Shown: positions 18,076 to 28,234 of the stretch, piece by piece
Layout: each line of letters begins with the position of its first letter
Position numbering within the stretch: the first letter of the stretch is position 1
NCBI GenBank assembly: GCA_021200415.1
Contig: JAJQGO010000021.1
Span: 1 to 49,539, forward strand
DNA from: Ruminococcus sp.
GTDB taxonomy: Bacteria; Bacillota; Clostridia; Oscillospirales; Ruminococcaceae
Direction: 5' to 3'
DNA: 49,539 nucleotides
Position numbers and translations under genes: made by a program
Notes under the pieces: generated by a model
What the model saw: the letters and a program-made list of their open reading frames with translations, nothing else
The model's database searches: none
What the model was told of the DNA's origin: nothing

Positions 18076-19296
18076 TTACTTTTCAGCAATAGCTGCAACG
18101 CCCGGAAGAACCTTGCCTTCGAGGTATTCAAGAGATGCTCCGCCGCCTGTAGAGATGTGGCTCATCTTGTCGGCAAATCCAAGCTGCATAACAGCTGCTG
18201 CGGAGTCGCCGCCGCCAATGATTGTTGTAGCGTCTGTCTCAGCAAGAGCTTCAGCAACTGCAATTGTTCCCTTTGCAAGAACAGGATTTTCAAAAACACC
18301 CATAGGGCCGTTCCATACGACTGTCTTTGCGGATTTTACAGCGTCAGCATAAAGCTTCTGAGTTTCAGTGCCGATGTCAAGTCCCATCATGCCGTCGGGA
18401 ATCTTGTCGGAATCCACGTTTTCAATAGTGATTTCAGCGTCAATAGGATTCGGGAATGCAGATGCGACAGCTGTATCAACAGGGAGAAGAATCTTCTTGC
18501 CAAGCTTTTCTGCCTTAGCAAGCATTTCCTTACAGTAGTCAAGCTTTTCATCGTCTACAAGTGAAGTACCGATAGAGCCGCCGTTAGCCTTGATGAATGT
18601 ATAAGCCATACCGCCGCCGATAATGAGTGTATCACACTTTTCGAGGAGGTTTGAAATAACATTGAGCTTATCTGCAACCTTAGCTCCGCCGAGAATTGCA
18701 ACGAAAGGACGCTCCGGAACCTCTACAGCGTTTCCGAGATACTTGATTTCCTTCTGCATGAGGTAGCCTACAGCAGTTTCCTTAACGAATTTTGTAACTC
18801 CTGCCGTTGAAGCGTGGGCACGGTGAGCTGAACCGAAAGCGTCCATAACGAACACCTCATTGTCAACGAGGTCAGCAAGCTCCTTAGCGAATTCCTCGCC
18901 GTTCTTTGTTTCCTCTGCTCCGCGGAATCTTGTATTCTGGAGAACAACAATATCTCCGTCGTTCATTTCAGCAACAGCCTTCTTTGCCTTTTCACCTGTT
19001 ACAGTATCATCGTCGGCAAAAGTAACCTTTGCGCTTACAAGCTCGCTCAGTCTCTTAGCTGCCGGTTCAAGAGAGAACTTAGCCTCCGGACCATTCTTCG
19101 GCTTTCCGAGATGTGAACAAAGAACAACCTTTGCGCCGTTCTCGGTGAGCTTATTGATTGTAGGAAGAGCAGCCTGAATTCTGTTGTCGTTTGTGATAAC
19201 GCCATCCTTGAGGGGGACGTTGAAATCGACTCTGACGAGAACCTTTCTGCCCTTAACATTGATATCTTCTACAGTAACCTTGTTTAATCCTGCCAT
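18076..19296 (-). CDS. pgk: Phosphoglycerate kinase
   Basis: Makes ATP from 1,3-bisphosphoglycerate. The 406-aa protein has [70 protein letters not shown] and GGGDSAAAV. It is the first gene of the glycolytic cluster, with AAAGGATG before ATG and a TTGAAA-17-TACAAT promoter upstream. Confidence 0.98.
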   Translation of the reverse strand: MAGLNKVTVEDINVKGRKVLVRVDFNVPLKDGVITNDNRIQAALPTINKLTENGAKVVLCSHLGKPKNGPEAKFSLEPAAKRLSELVSAKVTFADDDTVTGEKAKKAVAEMNDGDIVVLQNTRFRGAEETKNGEEFAKELADLVDNEVFVMDAFGSAHRAHASTAGVTKFVKETAVGYLMQKEIKYLGNAVEVPERPFVAILGGAKVADKLNVISNLLEKCDTLIIGGGMAYTFIKANGGSIGTSLVDDEKLDYCKEMLAKAEKLGKKILLPVDTAVASAFPNPIDAEITIENVDSDKIPDGMMGLDIGTETQKLYADAVKSAKTVVWNGPMGVFENPVLAKGTIAVAEALAETDATTIIGGGDSAAAVMQLGFADKMSHISTGGGASLEYLEGKVLPGVAAIAEK

Positions 19297-19360
19297 TTTT
19301 ATGACATCCTTTCATATAAATTACTTTCTGAACACTGTTGCTCTGGCAACGTACAGTATT

Positions 19361-19389
19361 ATTGTACACTATTTTCCTGAATTTTTCAA
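19361..19389 (-). promoter_or_regulatory. Sigma-A promoter of pgk-tpiA-gpmI
   Basis: Minus strand: TTGAAA (19389-19384), 17-base spacer, TACAAT (19366-19361), about 60 bases before pgk. The leader holds a small imperfect hairpin (GTTGC-CAGA-GCAAC) near 19337-19349 that could stabilise the 5' end (inference). Confidence 0.7.
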
Positions 19390-19461
19390 GTACTTACGCA
19401 AATTTTTTCCGAAGGATATTTTGTTAATTTTGAACAAAAATGCTCACAAATGCACAAAAAT

Positions 19462-19492
19462 AACGACCTGCCCCTGTTTCGGAGGCAGGCCG
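19462..19492 (-). terminator. Possible terminator after dapB
   Basis: CCTGCC at 19468-19473 pairs with GGCAGG at 19484-19489. Read on the minus strand, TCGTTATTTTTG follows. The T-run is interrupted, so efficiency is uncertain. Confidence 0.5.
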
Positions 19493-19532
19493 CTGACACG
19501 TAAGGTCATATTTTTATTGCAATCCGCGCGCC

Positions 19533-20288
19533 TTATTCGGAAATAAGCTCCGACATATCGTAAAGTCCGGGCTTTTTGTCCCTGAGGAACACTGCGGCAT
19601 TTATTGAGCCTTCGGCAAAAACGGATTTTGAAGCTGCCGAATGGGACAGGGTTATCACCTCATCATGTCCGGCAAAAATAATATCATGCTCGCCGACTAT
19701 TGTGCCGCCGCGTATAGAGTGCATTCCGATTTCGCTTTTTTCACGCTTCTTACGCTGTGAATGGCGGTCGTACACGTAATGCTTCGAGTTGTCAAGAGTT
19801 TCATTTATGGCGTTCGCAAGCATAATCGCAGTTCCGCTGGGTGCGTCAATTTTCTGATTGTGGTGCTTTTCCACAATTTCAATATCAAACTGATCGCCGA
19901 GAATTGAAGCAGCTTTTTTCGCCAGCTGAACAAGAAGATTTATGCCGAGAGACATATTGAATGTGAAGAAAACGGGAATCTGCTGTGAAGCTCCCTTAAT
20001 TTTCTGAATCTGCTCGTCGCTGTAGCCTGTGGTTGCGAAAACAACAGGGGTTCCCGTGGAAAGACAGTATTCAAGCAAGCCGTCAAGCGATGCGGGATTT
20101 GAATAGTCTATTATAACATCCGGCTTTTCGGCAAGCTCCTTGGGAGAAGCGACAATCGGGAAATCGGCATACTGTTCCGTAAAGAGGTCAATTCCGCCTG
20201 TAACGGCGCAGTCCTCACGTTCCTTGATGCAATTGTAAATGGTGTGTCCCATTTTTCCGTTTGCACCGCATATAACAATTTTAGTCAT
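19533..20288 (-). CDS. dapB: 4-hydroxy-tetrahydrodipicolinate reductase
   Basis: NAD(P)H reduction step of the diaminopimelate/lysine pathway. The 251-aa protein has the nucleotide-binding GANGKMG, VIDYSNPASLDGLL, ATTGYSDEQ, FFTFNMSLGIN and the catalytic EKHHNQKIDAPSGTA. ATG 20288 is preferred over the in-frame GTG at 20297, which sits on top of its only nearby GGA. It is the last gene of asd-GNAT-dapA-dapB under lysine riboswitch control. Confidence 0.96.
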   Translation of the reverse strand: MTKIVICGANGKMGHTIYNCIKEREDCAVTGGIDLFTEQYADFPIVASPKELAEKPDVIIDYSNPASLDGLLEYCLSTGTPVVFATTGYSDEQIQKIKGASQQIPVFFTFNMSLGINLLVQLAKKAASILGDQFDIEIVEKHHNQKIDAPSGTAIMLANAINETLDNSKHYVYDRHSQRKKREKSEIGMHSIRGGTIVGEHDIIFAGHDEVITLSHSAASKSVFAEGSINAAVFLRDKKPGLYDMSELISE

Positions 20289-20322
20289 ATTTTTCACGTC
20301 CGCTTATGGGAGATCCTTTCGT

Positions 20323-21213
20323 TTATTTTACAAGTCCATGCTTTACAAGAGAAGCTCTGAGGGCAGCCTTATGCTCATCAGTCATTTCACAGAGAGGCAT
20401 ACGGCATCCGCCCACATCAACGCCCATCATGTTCATTGCCGTCTTTACGGGAATGGGATTTACCTCTATAAAGAGATTATTGATGAGATCCATGTACTCA
20501 AGCTGAAGCTTTGCCGCTTCAACAAAATTGTTGTCAAGGCAATACTGAGCCATCATATGCGTTTCCTTGGGAATCACATGGGAAAGCACGGAGATAACTC
20601 CCTTTGCCCCCAGCGACATCAGCGGAACTATCATATCGTCATTGCCGCTGTAAACGTCAATAACATCTCCGCATTCGGCAAGAAGCTTAGCCGCATAGCT
20701 GATATTTCCGCTTGCCTCCTTGACAGCAACGATATTCCTGTGCTTTGCAAGCTCCTTAACAGTGGGAATATCAATGTTAAGACCGGTTCTTCCGGGAATA
20801 TTGTAAAGAATTATCGGAATATTCACTGCGTCCGCAATTGCGTTGAAGTGGAGAACAAGACCCTTCTGTGTGGTTTTGTTGTAATAGGGCGTTACGAGAA
20901 GAAGTCCGTCAGCTCCGGCAGCCTCCGCCTCCTTTGAAAGCTCGATTGCGTAGCTTGTATCATTGCTGCCTGTTCCTGCAATTACGGGAACTCTGCCTGC
21001 CGTATGCTTTACGGCAAATCTGATGCATTCAAGATGCTCCTCATCGGACATGGTGGAGGCTTCGCCTGTTGTTCCGCATATGATAATTGCGTCCGTGCCG
21101 CTTGCAATCTGTGTGTCAATCATCTCGCCAAGACGTTCAAAATTGATAGATCCGTCGGGACGGAATGGCGTAATAATAGCAATTCCGGCACCGGTAAAAA
21201 TAGTATTTTTCAT
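20323..21213 (-). CDS. dapA: 4-hydroxy-tetrahydrodipicolinate synthase
   Basis: Condenses pyruvate with aspartate semialdehyde through a Schiff-base Lys. The 296-aa barrel has IITPFRPDGSINFE, CGTTGEASTMSDEEH, the catalytic VTPYYNK (Tyr), and the VAVKEASGN strand with the Schiff-base Lys. GGAGAGGG lies before ATG. It is followed 34 bases later by dapB. Confidence 0.97.
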   Translation of the reverse strand: MKNTIFTGAGIAIITPFRPDGSINFERLGEMIDTQIASGTDAIIICGTTGEASTMSDEEHLECIRFAVKHTAGRVPVIAGTGSNDTSYAIELSKEAEAAGADGLLLVTPYYNKTTQKGLVLHFNAIADAVNIPIILYNIPGRTGLNIDIPTVKELAKHRNIVAVKEASGNISYAAKLLAECGDVIDVYSGNDDMIVPLMSLGAKGVISVLSHVIPKETHMMAQYCLDNNFVEAAKLQLEYMDLINNLFIEVNPIPVKTAMNMMGVDVGGCRMPLCEMTDEHKAALRASLVKHGLVK

Positions 21214-21237
21214 TTGTTTACCCTCTCCTTTCAGGGT

Positions 21238-21693
21238 TTAGAATAGTGATTTATCCAATGTATAGGTTATCCAGTCTTTTTCCTGCTTCATGCCGAGGGA
21301 TTCATAAAATCCTGCGGATTTGCAGTTCCAGTCGGCACATTTAAGCTCGATAGAGTCGCAGTCGTTTCGGGCGGCGGCAGCCTTTGCAGATTCGATAAGC
21401 CTTTTACCGATACCGCAGCCGCGAAATTCACTTCGTGTATACAAATCCTCAATATACAGGATTTTCTTCCCCGTGAAGGTTGTATACTTCCAGAAGTAAT
21501 TCATAATCCCTGCCGGAGCACCGTCACCGTAAGCGATAAGACTCATCACCTCGCCGCTGCCGAGAAGCGATGAAAGCCTTTCCTGCGTAAGCTCAAAAAT
21601 ATCAAGAAGATTATGATATTCAATCAGCTCCCTCGTGAGAACGAAGGCAAGCTCATAATCATCGGCGCAGACAGGTTTTATTTCAATATTCAT
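21238..21693 (-). CDS. GNAT family N-acetyltransferase in the lysine operon
   Basis: A 151-aa GNAT protein with the acetyl-CoA loop (SEFRGCGIGKRLIESA), strand beta4/beta5 pattern YIEDLYT, and C-terminal NCKSAGFYESLGMK typical of the small-molecule group. ATG 21693 overlaps the asd stop by one base (TGATG); a TTG at 21696 is less likely. It lies between asd and dapA, so a substrate in or near lysine metabolism is possible but not shown. Members of this shape also acetylate polyamines or amino acids. Confidence 0.85.
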   Translation of the reverse strand: MNIEIKPVCADDYELAFVLTRELIEYHNLLDIFELTQERLSSLLGSGEVMSLIAYGDGAPAGIMNYFWKYTTFTGKKILYIEDLYTRSEFRGCGIGKRLIESAKAAAARNDCDSIELKCADWNCKSAGFYESLGMKQEKDWITYTLDKSLF

Positions 21694-22772
21694 CAATCAA
21701 AGTATCCCTTTGCCGCAAGAAGCTCCGCAAGAAGAACTCCGCCGCCGGCAGCGCCTCTCAGCGTGTTGTGGGAAAGGCAGACGAATTTATAGTCGTACTG
21801 TGTATCCTCACGAAGACGTCCTGTGGAAACAGCCATGCCGTTTTCGAGATTTCTGTCCAGCTTAGCCTGCGGACGGTCATTTTCCTCAAAATAGTGAATG
21901 AACTGCTTCGGAGCCGAGGGAAGCTCAAGCTCCTGCGGAACGCCCTTGAAATCAGCCCAGAGCTTCAGGATTTCCTCCTTTGACGGCTTATTTTCAAAGG
22001 AAACGAAAACTGCTGCCGTATGGCCGTCGGAAACGGGAACTCTGAGACACTGCGTTGTAATTTCCGGCTTATCAGCCTTTACAATCTGATTGCCCTCGAT
22101 TCTGCCCCAGACCTTGAGAGGTTCCTGTTCGGATTTTTCCTCCTCACCGCCGATATAGGGAATGAGGTTATCCAGCATCTCAGGCCATGTTTCAAATGTC
22201 TTTCCCGCGCCGGAAATAGCCTGATACGTACAAGCGAGAACCTTTGTAATGCCGAACTTTCTCAGGGGGTTGAGCGCAGGAACATAGCTCTGTATGGAGC
22301 AGTTTGATTTAACTGCGATAAAGCCTTTTTTTGTGCCGAGTCTTTTTCTCTGCGCATCGATTATTTCAATATGATCCGCGTTTATCTCCGGAACAACCAT
22401 AGGAACGTCGGGAGTGAATCTGTGAGCCGAATTGTTTGAAACAATCGGGCATTCAGCCTTTGCGTAAGCCTCCTCGAGCGCTCTTATTTCGTCCTTTTTC
22501 ATATCGACTGCGCAGAAGCAAAAATCAACCTGTTCCGCAATTTTCTCGATATCAGCCGTTGCATCGTAAAGCTTCATGCTCTTCATAGCTTCGGGCATAG
22601 GCGTCTGCATTTTCCAGCGTCCGCCGGCAGCCTCCTCATACGTCTGACCTGCCGAGCGCGGTGACGCCGCGAGAACCTTTACATTGAACCACGGATGATT
22701 TTCGAGAAGAGTTGCGAATCTCTGACCTACCATACCAGTAGCTCCGATAATACCTACATTATACTGTTTCAT
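21693..22772 (-). CDS. asd: Aspartate-semialdehyde dehydrogenase
   Basis: Reduces aspartyl phosphate to aspartate semialdehyde, the branch to lysine, methionine and threonine. The 359-aa protein has GATGMVGQRFATLL, the catalytic Cys in VKSNCSIQSYVPAL, the substrate-binding region RVPVSDGHTAAVF with its His, and GAAGGGVLLAELL. The length and motif form resemble the archaeal/fungal-like ASADH type rather than the short B. subtilis type. It follows the riboswitch terminator by 27 bases; AAGGAG is 8 bases before ATG. Confidence 0.95.
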   Translation of the reverse strand: MKQYNVGIIGATGMVGQRFATLLENHPWFNVKVLAASPRSAGQTYEEAAGGRWKMQTPMPEAMKSMKLYDATADIEKIAEQVDFCFCAVDMKKDEIRALEEAYAKAECPIVSNNSAHRFTPDVPMVVPEINADHIEIIDAQRKRLGTKKGFIAVKSNCSIQSYVPALNPLRKFGITKVLACTYQAISGAGKTFETWPEMLDNLIPYIGGEEEKSEQEPLKVWGRIEGNQIVKADKPEITTQCLRVPVSDGHTAAVFVSFENKPSKEEILKLWADFKGVPQELELPSAPKQFIHYFEENDRPQAKLDRNLENGMAVSTGRLREDTQYDYKFVCLSHNTLRGAAGGGVLLAELLAAKGYFD

Positions 22773-22799
22773 AGTGAATGCTCCTTAAAAAAATTTGCA

Positions 22800-22832
22800 T
22801 GAAAAATAAGAAAACCGGTTGCAAACCGGCTC
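22800..22832 (-). terminator. Riboswitch-controlled terminator before asd
   Basis: On the minus strand GCCGGTT-TGC-AACCGGT (22830-22814) is followed by TTTTCTTATTTTT. It sits directly after the lysine aptamer and 5' of asd, as expected for lysine-triggered attenuation. Confidence 0.88.
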
Positions 22833-22872
22833 ATCATACGTTATAATAGAAATATTGACATACAAAAAGCCG

Positions 22873-23042
22873 TATGCCGATAGCTCTCCATCAATGTATG
22901 ATGACAGTCAGGAGTCTTTTAAACTCATGACCAGAACAGAATTTACCGGAAACTGTCCTTCGGCGGCATTGCCTTTCGCTGCAACCCATTGGATCGGTTA
23001 TCCCGATTACAGTTACTTTTCGCAGCCGCACCTCTACCTTAA
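22873..23042 (-). promoter_or_regulatory. Lysine riboswitch (L box)
   Basis: On the minus strand the aptamer core is recognisable: AGGTAGAGGTGCGGCTGC at the 5' end with AGTA downstream, the AAAGGCAATGCCGCCGAAG segment, a CTGG element, then GGAGAGCTATCGGC at the 3' end. These match the L-box consensus in order and spacing, about 170 nt in all. Lysine binding would favour the terminator at 22800-22832 and shut off asd-GNAT-dapA-dapB. Confidence 0.93.
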
Positions 23043-23047
23043 TTCTT

Positions 23048-23076
23048 ATAATATCATTTTTAAATGGCTATGTCAA
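23048..23076 (-). promoter_or_regulatory. Promoter of the lysine operon
   Basis: Minus strand TTGACA (23076-23071), 17-base spacer, TATTAT (23053-23048). Transcription would begin about 23041, exactly at the 5' end of the riboswitch. Confidence 0.85.
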
Positions 23077-23127
23077 TATCTTTTTAAACTTTTTTGAGGG
23101 AATTTTTCCCTACAGGAGGAATTACAT

Positions 23128-24159
23128 ATGGAACTTTTAAAATCAGACTTTTTCTACGAGCTTCCCGAGGAGCTGATAGCGCAGACTCCCATCGAGCCGA
23201 GAAACGCTTCAAGAATGATGTGCGTTGACCGCAAAAGCGGCGAGATAACACACAGTCATTTCTATAATTTATGCGATTATCTCAAGGAAGGTGACCTGCT
23301 GGTTCTGAATGACTCAAGAGTTATTCCTGCGCGGCTCTACGGCGAGAAAATCGATAATCACAGCTTTATTGAATTTCTCCTTCTTCAGGAAAAGGGCGAC
23401 AAGCTGTGGGAGATTATCTGCCGTCCCGGAAAAAAGGCCAAGGTCGGAACACGCTTTTCATTCGGCGGCGGCTATCTTATAGCGGAGGTTGTCGAGGTGA
23501 AGGACGACGGCAACCGAATTGTTAAATTTGAATGCAAGGGCAATTTTTATGAAACACTGGACAACGTGGGAAAAATGCCGCTTCCGCCCTACATCAAGAC
23601 GGAGCTGAAGGACAACGAACGCTATCAGACGGTTTATTCCTCTGAGCTGGGTTCGGCTGCCGCACCAACAGCGGGACTTCATTTCACGGATGAAATGCTG
23701 GACGATCTGCGCGGCAGAGGCATACAGACAGCATACGTGACGCTTCACGTGGGACTTGGAACATTCCGCCCTGTCAAGGAGAATAACATTCTCGATCATA
23801 AAATGCACAGCGAGCATTACTATTTACCCAGAGAAACAGCTGAGTTAATCAATTACACAAAGGAAAGAGGCGGCAGAGTTATATCAGTTGGCACAACAAC
23901 CTGCCGTACTCTCGAAAGTGTCGCAACATATCATGGAAAATTTGAGGAGCATGAGGGCGATACGGATATTTTTATTTACCCGGGATATAAATTCAAATGC
24001 ATTGACGGTCTGATAACCAATTTCCACCTGCCAGAAAGCACGCTCATTATGCTTGTTTCGGCTTTCATGGGGTATGAAAATACTATGAATGCATATAAAG
24101 TCGCTGTTCAGGAAAAATACAGGTTCTTTAGCTTCGGCGATGCGATGTGTATTCTGTAA
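23128..24159 (+). CDS. queA: S-adenosylmethionine:tRNA ribosyltransferase-isomerase
   Basis: Adds the cyclopentanediol ring from SAM to preQ1 in tRNA to form epoxyqueuosine. The 343-aa protein shows [50 protein letters not shown] and [17 protein letters not shown] motifs. AGGAGG lies 8 bases before ATG. The partner tgt is encoded about 16 kb away at 40088, so the queuosine genes are split. The upstream sequence shares the spacer with the divergent lysine operon. Confidence 0.96.
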   Translation: MELLKSDFFYELPEELIAQTPIEPRNASRMMCVDRKSGEITHSHFYNLCDYLKEGDLLVLNDSRVIPARLYGEKIDNHSFIEFLLLQEKGDKLWEIICRPGKKAKVGTRFSFGGGYLIAEVVEVKDDGNRIVKFECKGNFYETLDNVGKMPLPPYIKTELKDNERYQTVYSSELGSAAAPTAGLHFTDEMLDDLRGRGIQTAYVTLHVGLGTFRPVKENNILDHKMHSEHYYLPRETAELINYTKERGGRVISVGTTTCRTLESVATYHGKFEEHEGDTDIFIYPGYKFKCIDGLITNFHLPESTLIMLVSAFMGYENTMNAYKVAVQEKYRFFSFGDAMCIL

Positions 24160-24396
24160 AGAATGGATTATGATACAGAGAGAATTGCAACCTTGGGCGA
24201 GCTGACGCCTGAATAGTGGATTTGACCGTTGTACAGCGAATAAATTATTTTATCCGTTATAAGTTTATATATTGCCTTAATTGAAACTATTCAAGATTGG
24301 ACTGAATTTTATGCTGAAACTATATGATAAAGTTATTATCACAAGTTGAATAATCCCCTCCCCCTTCCGTAAAAATTGTAAATTTGCCGGAATGTA
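24160..24396. other. Intergenic spacer with no recognised feature
   Basis: AT-rich DNA between queA and the promoter of the DUF1292 gene. No strong hairpin-plus-T-run terminator for queA, no tRNA and no convincing open frame was seen here. Confidence 0.6.
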
Positions 24397-24425
24397 TTGA
24401 TTTTCGCTGAATTATGTGGTAAAAT
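24397..24425 (+). promoter_or_regulatory. Sigma-A promoter of the DUF1292 gene
   Basis: TTGATT (24397-24402), 17-base spacer, TAAAAT (24420-24425), 33 bases before the start codon; a TG precedes the -10 by one base (TGTGGTAAAAT). Confidence 0.75.
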
Positions 24426-24457
24426 GTAATCGTAAATATATCGGAGGTGCAAATGCT

Positions 24458-24769
24458 ATGAGTAATTTTGATGAAGATAAGCTCCAGTCGGAAGAGGATG
24501 CCGATGAGGATTCTTACATAACCCTTACTGATGATGAGGGAAATGACGTGCATTTTGAATTCCTTGACCTTGTCGAATATCAGGGCAGGGATTATGCCGT
24601 GCTGCTCCCTTTCGATGACCTTAGCGATGAGGTCGTGATTCTTGAGGTTCTGGACAGCGATGATTCGGAAATGGCTGAGTATCTGTCCGTCGAAAGCGAA
24701 GAAATTCTCAATGCCGTTTTTGATGAGTTCAAAAAAAGACACGCTGATGAATTTGATTTTGAAGATTAA
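24458..24769 (+). CDS. DUF1292 domain protein (YrzB-like)
   Basis: Small, very acidic 103-aa protein. The core ITLTDDEGNDVHFEFLDL, YAVLLPFDD and EVVILEVLD strands are the DUF1292 pattern found across Firmicutes, often near ruvX/alaS; no biochemical role is known. ATG 24458 follows GGAGG by 10 bases; the longer in-frame start at 24416 lacks a site. It has its own promoter and terminator. Confidence 0.9.
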   Translation: MSNFDEDKLQSEEDADEDSYITLTDDEGNDVHFEFLDLVEYQGRDYAVLLPFDDLSDEVVILEVLDSDDSEMAEYLSVESEEILNAVFDEFKKRHADEFDFED

Positions 24770-24783
24770 ATTTCCTAAACAAA

Positions 24784-24816
24784 AATCCCTCTTTCAGATG
24801 AAAGAGGGATTTATTT
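24784..24816. terminator. Bidirectional terminator of DUF1292 and the gdhA side
   Basis: AATCCCTCTTTC-AGAT-GAAAGAGGGATT (24784-24811) is a perfect 12-bp stem, followed by TTATTTTA on the plus strand and by TTTTTG on the minus strand. It serves both convergent transcripts. Confidence 0.9.
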
Positions 24817-25019
24817 TACTGCTCGTCCTCGGAATCATCAGCTGTCAATTCCACAGCTGTGCTTGGGCGTACACAATTTCCTGAAAATTTCTGTACAGCC
24901 TGTTCCGCCTTGTGAGCCTCAGATTGCTTTTGCAGCACCGTTCTGAGTCCGATGTCGTCGTTTGCCGATGAAGAGATTTCCTCTGTCAGCGGACAATTCA
25001 ATCTGTTCGTTTTAAGCAT
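24816..25019 (-). CDS. Possible small acidic protein downstream of gdhA
   Basis: A 67-aa open frame starts 9 bases after the gdhA stop and ends right at the terminator. Its end is acidic (TADDSEDEQ) and codon use looks coding, but no clear ribosome site precedes the ATG, and I recognise no family. It could be translated by coupling from gdhA, or be chance. Confidence 0.35.
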   Translation of the reverse strand: MLKTNRLNCPLTEEISSSANDDIGLRTVLQKQSEAHKAEQAVQKFSGNCVRPSTAVELTADDSEDEQ

Positions 25020-25028
25020 GGTTCAAAA

Positions 25029-26396
<1,368 letters not shown>

Positions 26397-26431
26397 TTAC
26401 GTTATAATACTGCCAAAGCAGCTCACTAAAA

Positions 26432-26460
26432 ATTATACCACCGACAGCTTAATTTTGCAA
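26432..26460 (-). promoter_or_regulatory. Sigma-A promoter of gdhA
   Basis: Minus strand TTGCAA (26460-26455), 17-base spacer, TATAAT (26437-26432), about 50 bases before the start. It has the same -35 form as the yicC and DUF308 promoters. Confidence 0.75.
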
Positions 26461-26550
26461 TACAATTTCAAAACAATTCTTTCGGAAATTAGTTTTTTAG
26501 TAGTTATAAACTATTTTTTTTGCATTTTTTGTGCATTTTGACGAGAAAGG

Positions 26551-27816
26551 TTATATCTTGTCCATGTTATTCAGGTACATACTCGCAAGATAAAGTGAAC
26601 CGCAGATAACAACTATGCCGTTATTCCTGCGCGCGAGGGATTTCGCCTTTCTCACCGCAATGAAAAGTGTGCTTGTCTCCGCTTCTGTATGCCGTAATGC
26701 GGCTTCGGCAAGCTTTTCGGCGGAAATGCAGCTTTCTGAGAAATCATCAACGCAATAGACCTTGTCCGCAAAATCACATATATACGCCATATTGCACCTG
26801 TAATCCTTCGTTTCGGACGCTCCCGTAACGGCATATATTTTCCTCCCGTCCGCCTTATGCCTGCGCATTTCCTTCGAAAGCTGACTCAGCGCATCGGGAT
26901 TATGTCCGCCGTCAACGACTATAGTTGGATTCCCATTGAAATACTGCATACGTGCCTGAACGCTCGTTTCGGATACAGCCTTCGATATATTTTCATCGGG
27001 AATTTCAAATCCCCACACATTTCGCAGCTGCGTACAGGCTTCGATTGCATTCACAGCGTTGAACATCTGGAAATCGCCTGACATAGCCGTTTTATACCTC
27101 TTGCCCTTGTAGATGAAGCTGACGCCGCCATCGCTGCTCAAATATTCAAGGTCGTTGGGATTCGGCTTCACAAGAGCACCTTTGACCTCCGCCGCCTTTT
27201 TCCCGATTATCTCACAGACGCTCTCGCAGTTATCCATTGAAACGACAGTCACGGAATTTTCCTTGATAATTCCTGCCTTCTGCTCCGCAATTTTTTCAAG
27301 TGTATCGCCGAGAATTGCCGTATGATCGAGAGAAATTGACGTTATCACCGACACGAGGGGCGGAGGAATGACGTTTGTGGAGTCAAGCAAGCCGCCGATT
27401 CCGGTTTCGACTACGGCAATATCACATTTTTCTCTTTCAAACCAGAGGAAAGCAATTGCCATAGTGATTTCAAACTGCGAATACTCCCGATTTGCCGCAC
27501 GTTCAGCCACAAATCCACAGATTTTACCAAGCGAGGCTTCATCAATTTCCTTTGAATCTATTCTTATCCTGTCTGTATAATGTGTTACAAACGGCGAGGT
27601 AAGCTGACCTGTTTTATATCCCGAATAAATTAACGTATTTGAAATATATTCAACAGCAGAGCCTTTGCCGTTAGTTCCGGCTATATGGACAAATTTTAAC
27701 TTATCCTGAGGATTTCCCACTCTTTCCATAAGCTCACGAGCGCGCGAAAGGTCAGTTACCTTTGCTCCGAGACGGCTGTACGAGCTGATAAATTTCATAC
27801 ATTCTTCAAAATTCAT
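26551..27816 (-). CDS. folC: Folylpolyglutamate/dihydrofolate synthase
   Basis: Mur-ligase-fold enzyme that adds glutamate to (dihydro)folate. The 421-aa protein has the P-loop AGTNGKGSAVEYIS, TSPFVTHYTDRIRID, ETGIGGLLDSTNVI, SLDHTAILGDTLEKIAEQKAGIIK and VVDGGHNPDAL. GGAG is 6 bases before ATG. It has its own promoter after the Dabb/valS terminator. Confidence 0.95.
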   Translation of the reverse strand: MNFEECMKFISSYSRLGAKVTDLSRARELMERVGNPQDKLKFVHIAGTNGKGSAVEYISNTLIYSGYKTGQLTSPFVTHYTDRIRIDSKEIDEASLGKICGFVAERAANREYSQFEITMAIAFLWFEREKCDIAVVETGIGGLLDSTNVIPPPLVSVITSISLDHTAILGDTLEKIAEQKAGIIKENSVTVVSMDNCESVCEIIGKKAAEVKGALVKPNPNDLEYLSSDGGVSFIYKGKRYKTAMSGDFQMFNAVNAIEACTQLRNVWGFEIPDENISKAVSETSVQARMQYFNGNPTIVVDGGHNPDALSQLSKEMRRHKADGRKIYAVTGASETKDYRCNMAYICDFADKVYCVDDFSESCISAEKLAEAALRHTEAETSTLFIAVRKAKSLARRNNGIVVICGSLYLASMYLNNMDKI

Positions 27817-27826
27817 ATTACTCTCC

Positions 27827-27855
27827 GTATAATTTCAGATGTCAGACAACGTCAA
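27827..27855 (-). promoter_or_regulatory. Probable promoter of folC
   Basis: Minus strand TTGACG (27855-27850), 17-base spacer, TTATAC (27832-27827), only about 5-11 bases before the start region, so the leader would be very short and would barely include the GGAG site. Confidence 0.45.
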
Positions 27856-27870
27856 AAAAGCATTACGCAA

Positions 27871-27899
27871 AAGCTGCCTGACATTACGACAGGCAGCTG
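27871..27899 (-). terminator. Terminator-like hairpin after the Dabb gene
   Basis: AGCTGCCTG (27872-27880) and CAGGCAGCT (27890-27898) form a perfect 9-bp stem. The minus-strand tail is only TTTTGCG, so it may be a weak or Rho-assisted stop. Confidence 0.55.
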
Positions 27900-27916
27900 A
27901 TTTGACTATATTCTGA

Positions 27917-28219
27917 CTATATTTCGTAATCAATGCAAGCTCTTGACTCTCTCAATGGAGTTATATATTTTCCAAATGCAAGATGCGCAGGGTGAACCTG
28001 ATATGCGTTAAGTGCCGCAATATCGTCAAATTCACAAACAAGTGCAATGGTGTAGTTGCTTTCGGGCGCGTCCTTTGAATTTATCACAGCCTCCGCCTTT
28101 TTCAGCTCCTTAACCTCGGCAATTACGCTGTCGAAACGCTTCTGCGCCTCAAGAGCATTTTCATATTCGGTCTTGCCGTCTGCATCCTTTAGCTTGAACA
28201 TTACTATATGTTTTATCAT
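27917..28219 (-). CDS. Dabb (stress-responsive A/B barrel) domain protein
   Basis: A 100-aa single ferredoxin-like barrel. The start MIKHIVMFKLKD, the central EAVINSKDAPESNYTIALVCEFDD and the C-terminal HPAHLAFGKYITPLRE (conserved YxxHPxH) are the Dabb hallmarks. Function in bacteria is mostly unknown. ATG 28219 follows AAGGA by 9 bases; an in-frame TTG at 28228 is less likely. It begins 15 bases after valS. Confidence 0.9.
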   Translation of the reverse strand: MIKHIVMFKLKDADGKTEYENALEAQKRFDSVIAEVKELKKAEAVINSKDAPESNYTIALVCEFDDIAALNAYQVHPAHLAFGKYITPLRESRACIDYEI

Positions 28220-28234
28220 TTGACTCAATCCTTA

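Noticed and set aside
24320..24742. 140-codon minus-strand frame
   Set aside because: Antisense to the DUF1292 gene, which has its own promoter, ribosome site and terminator.
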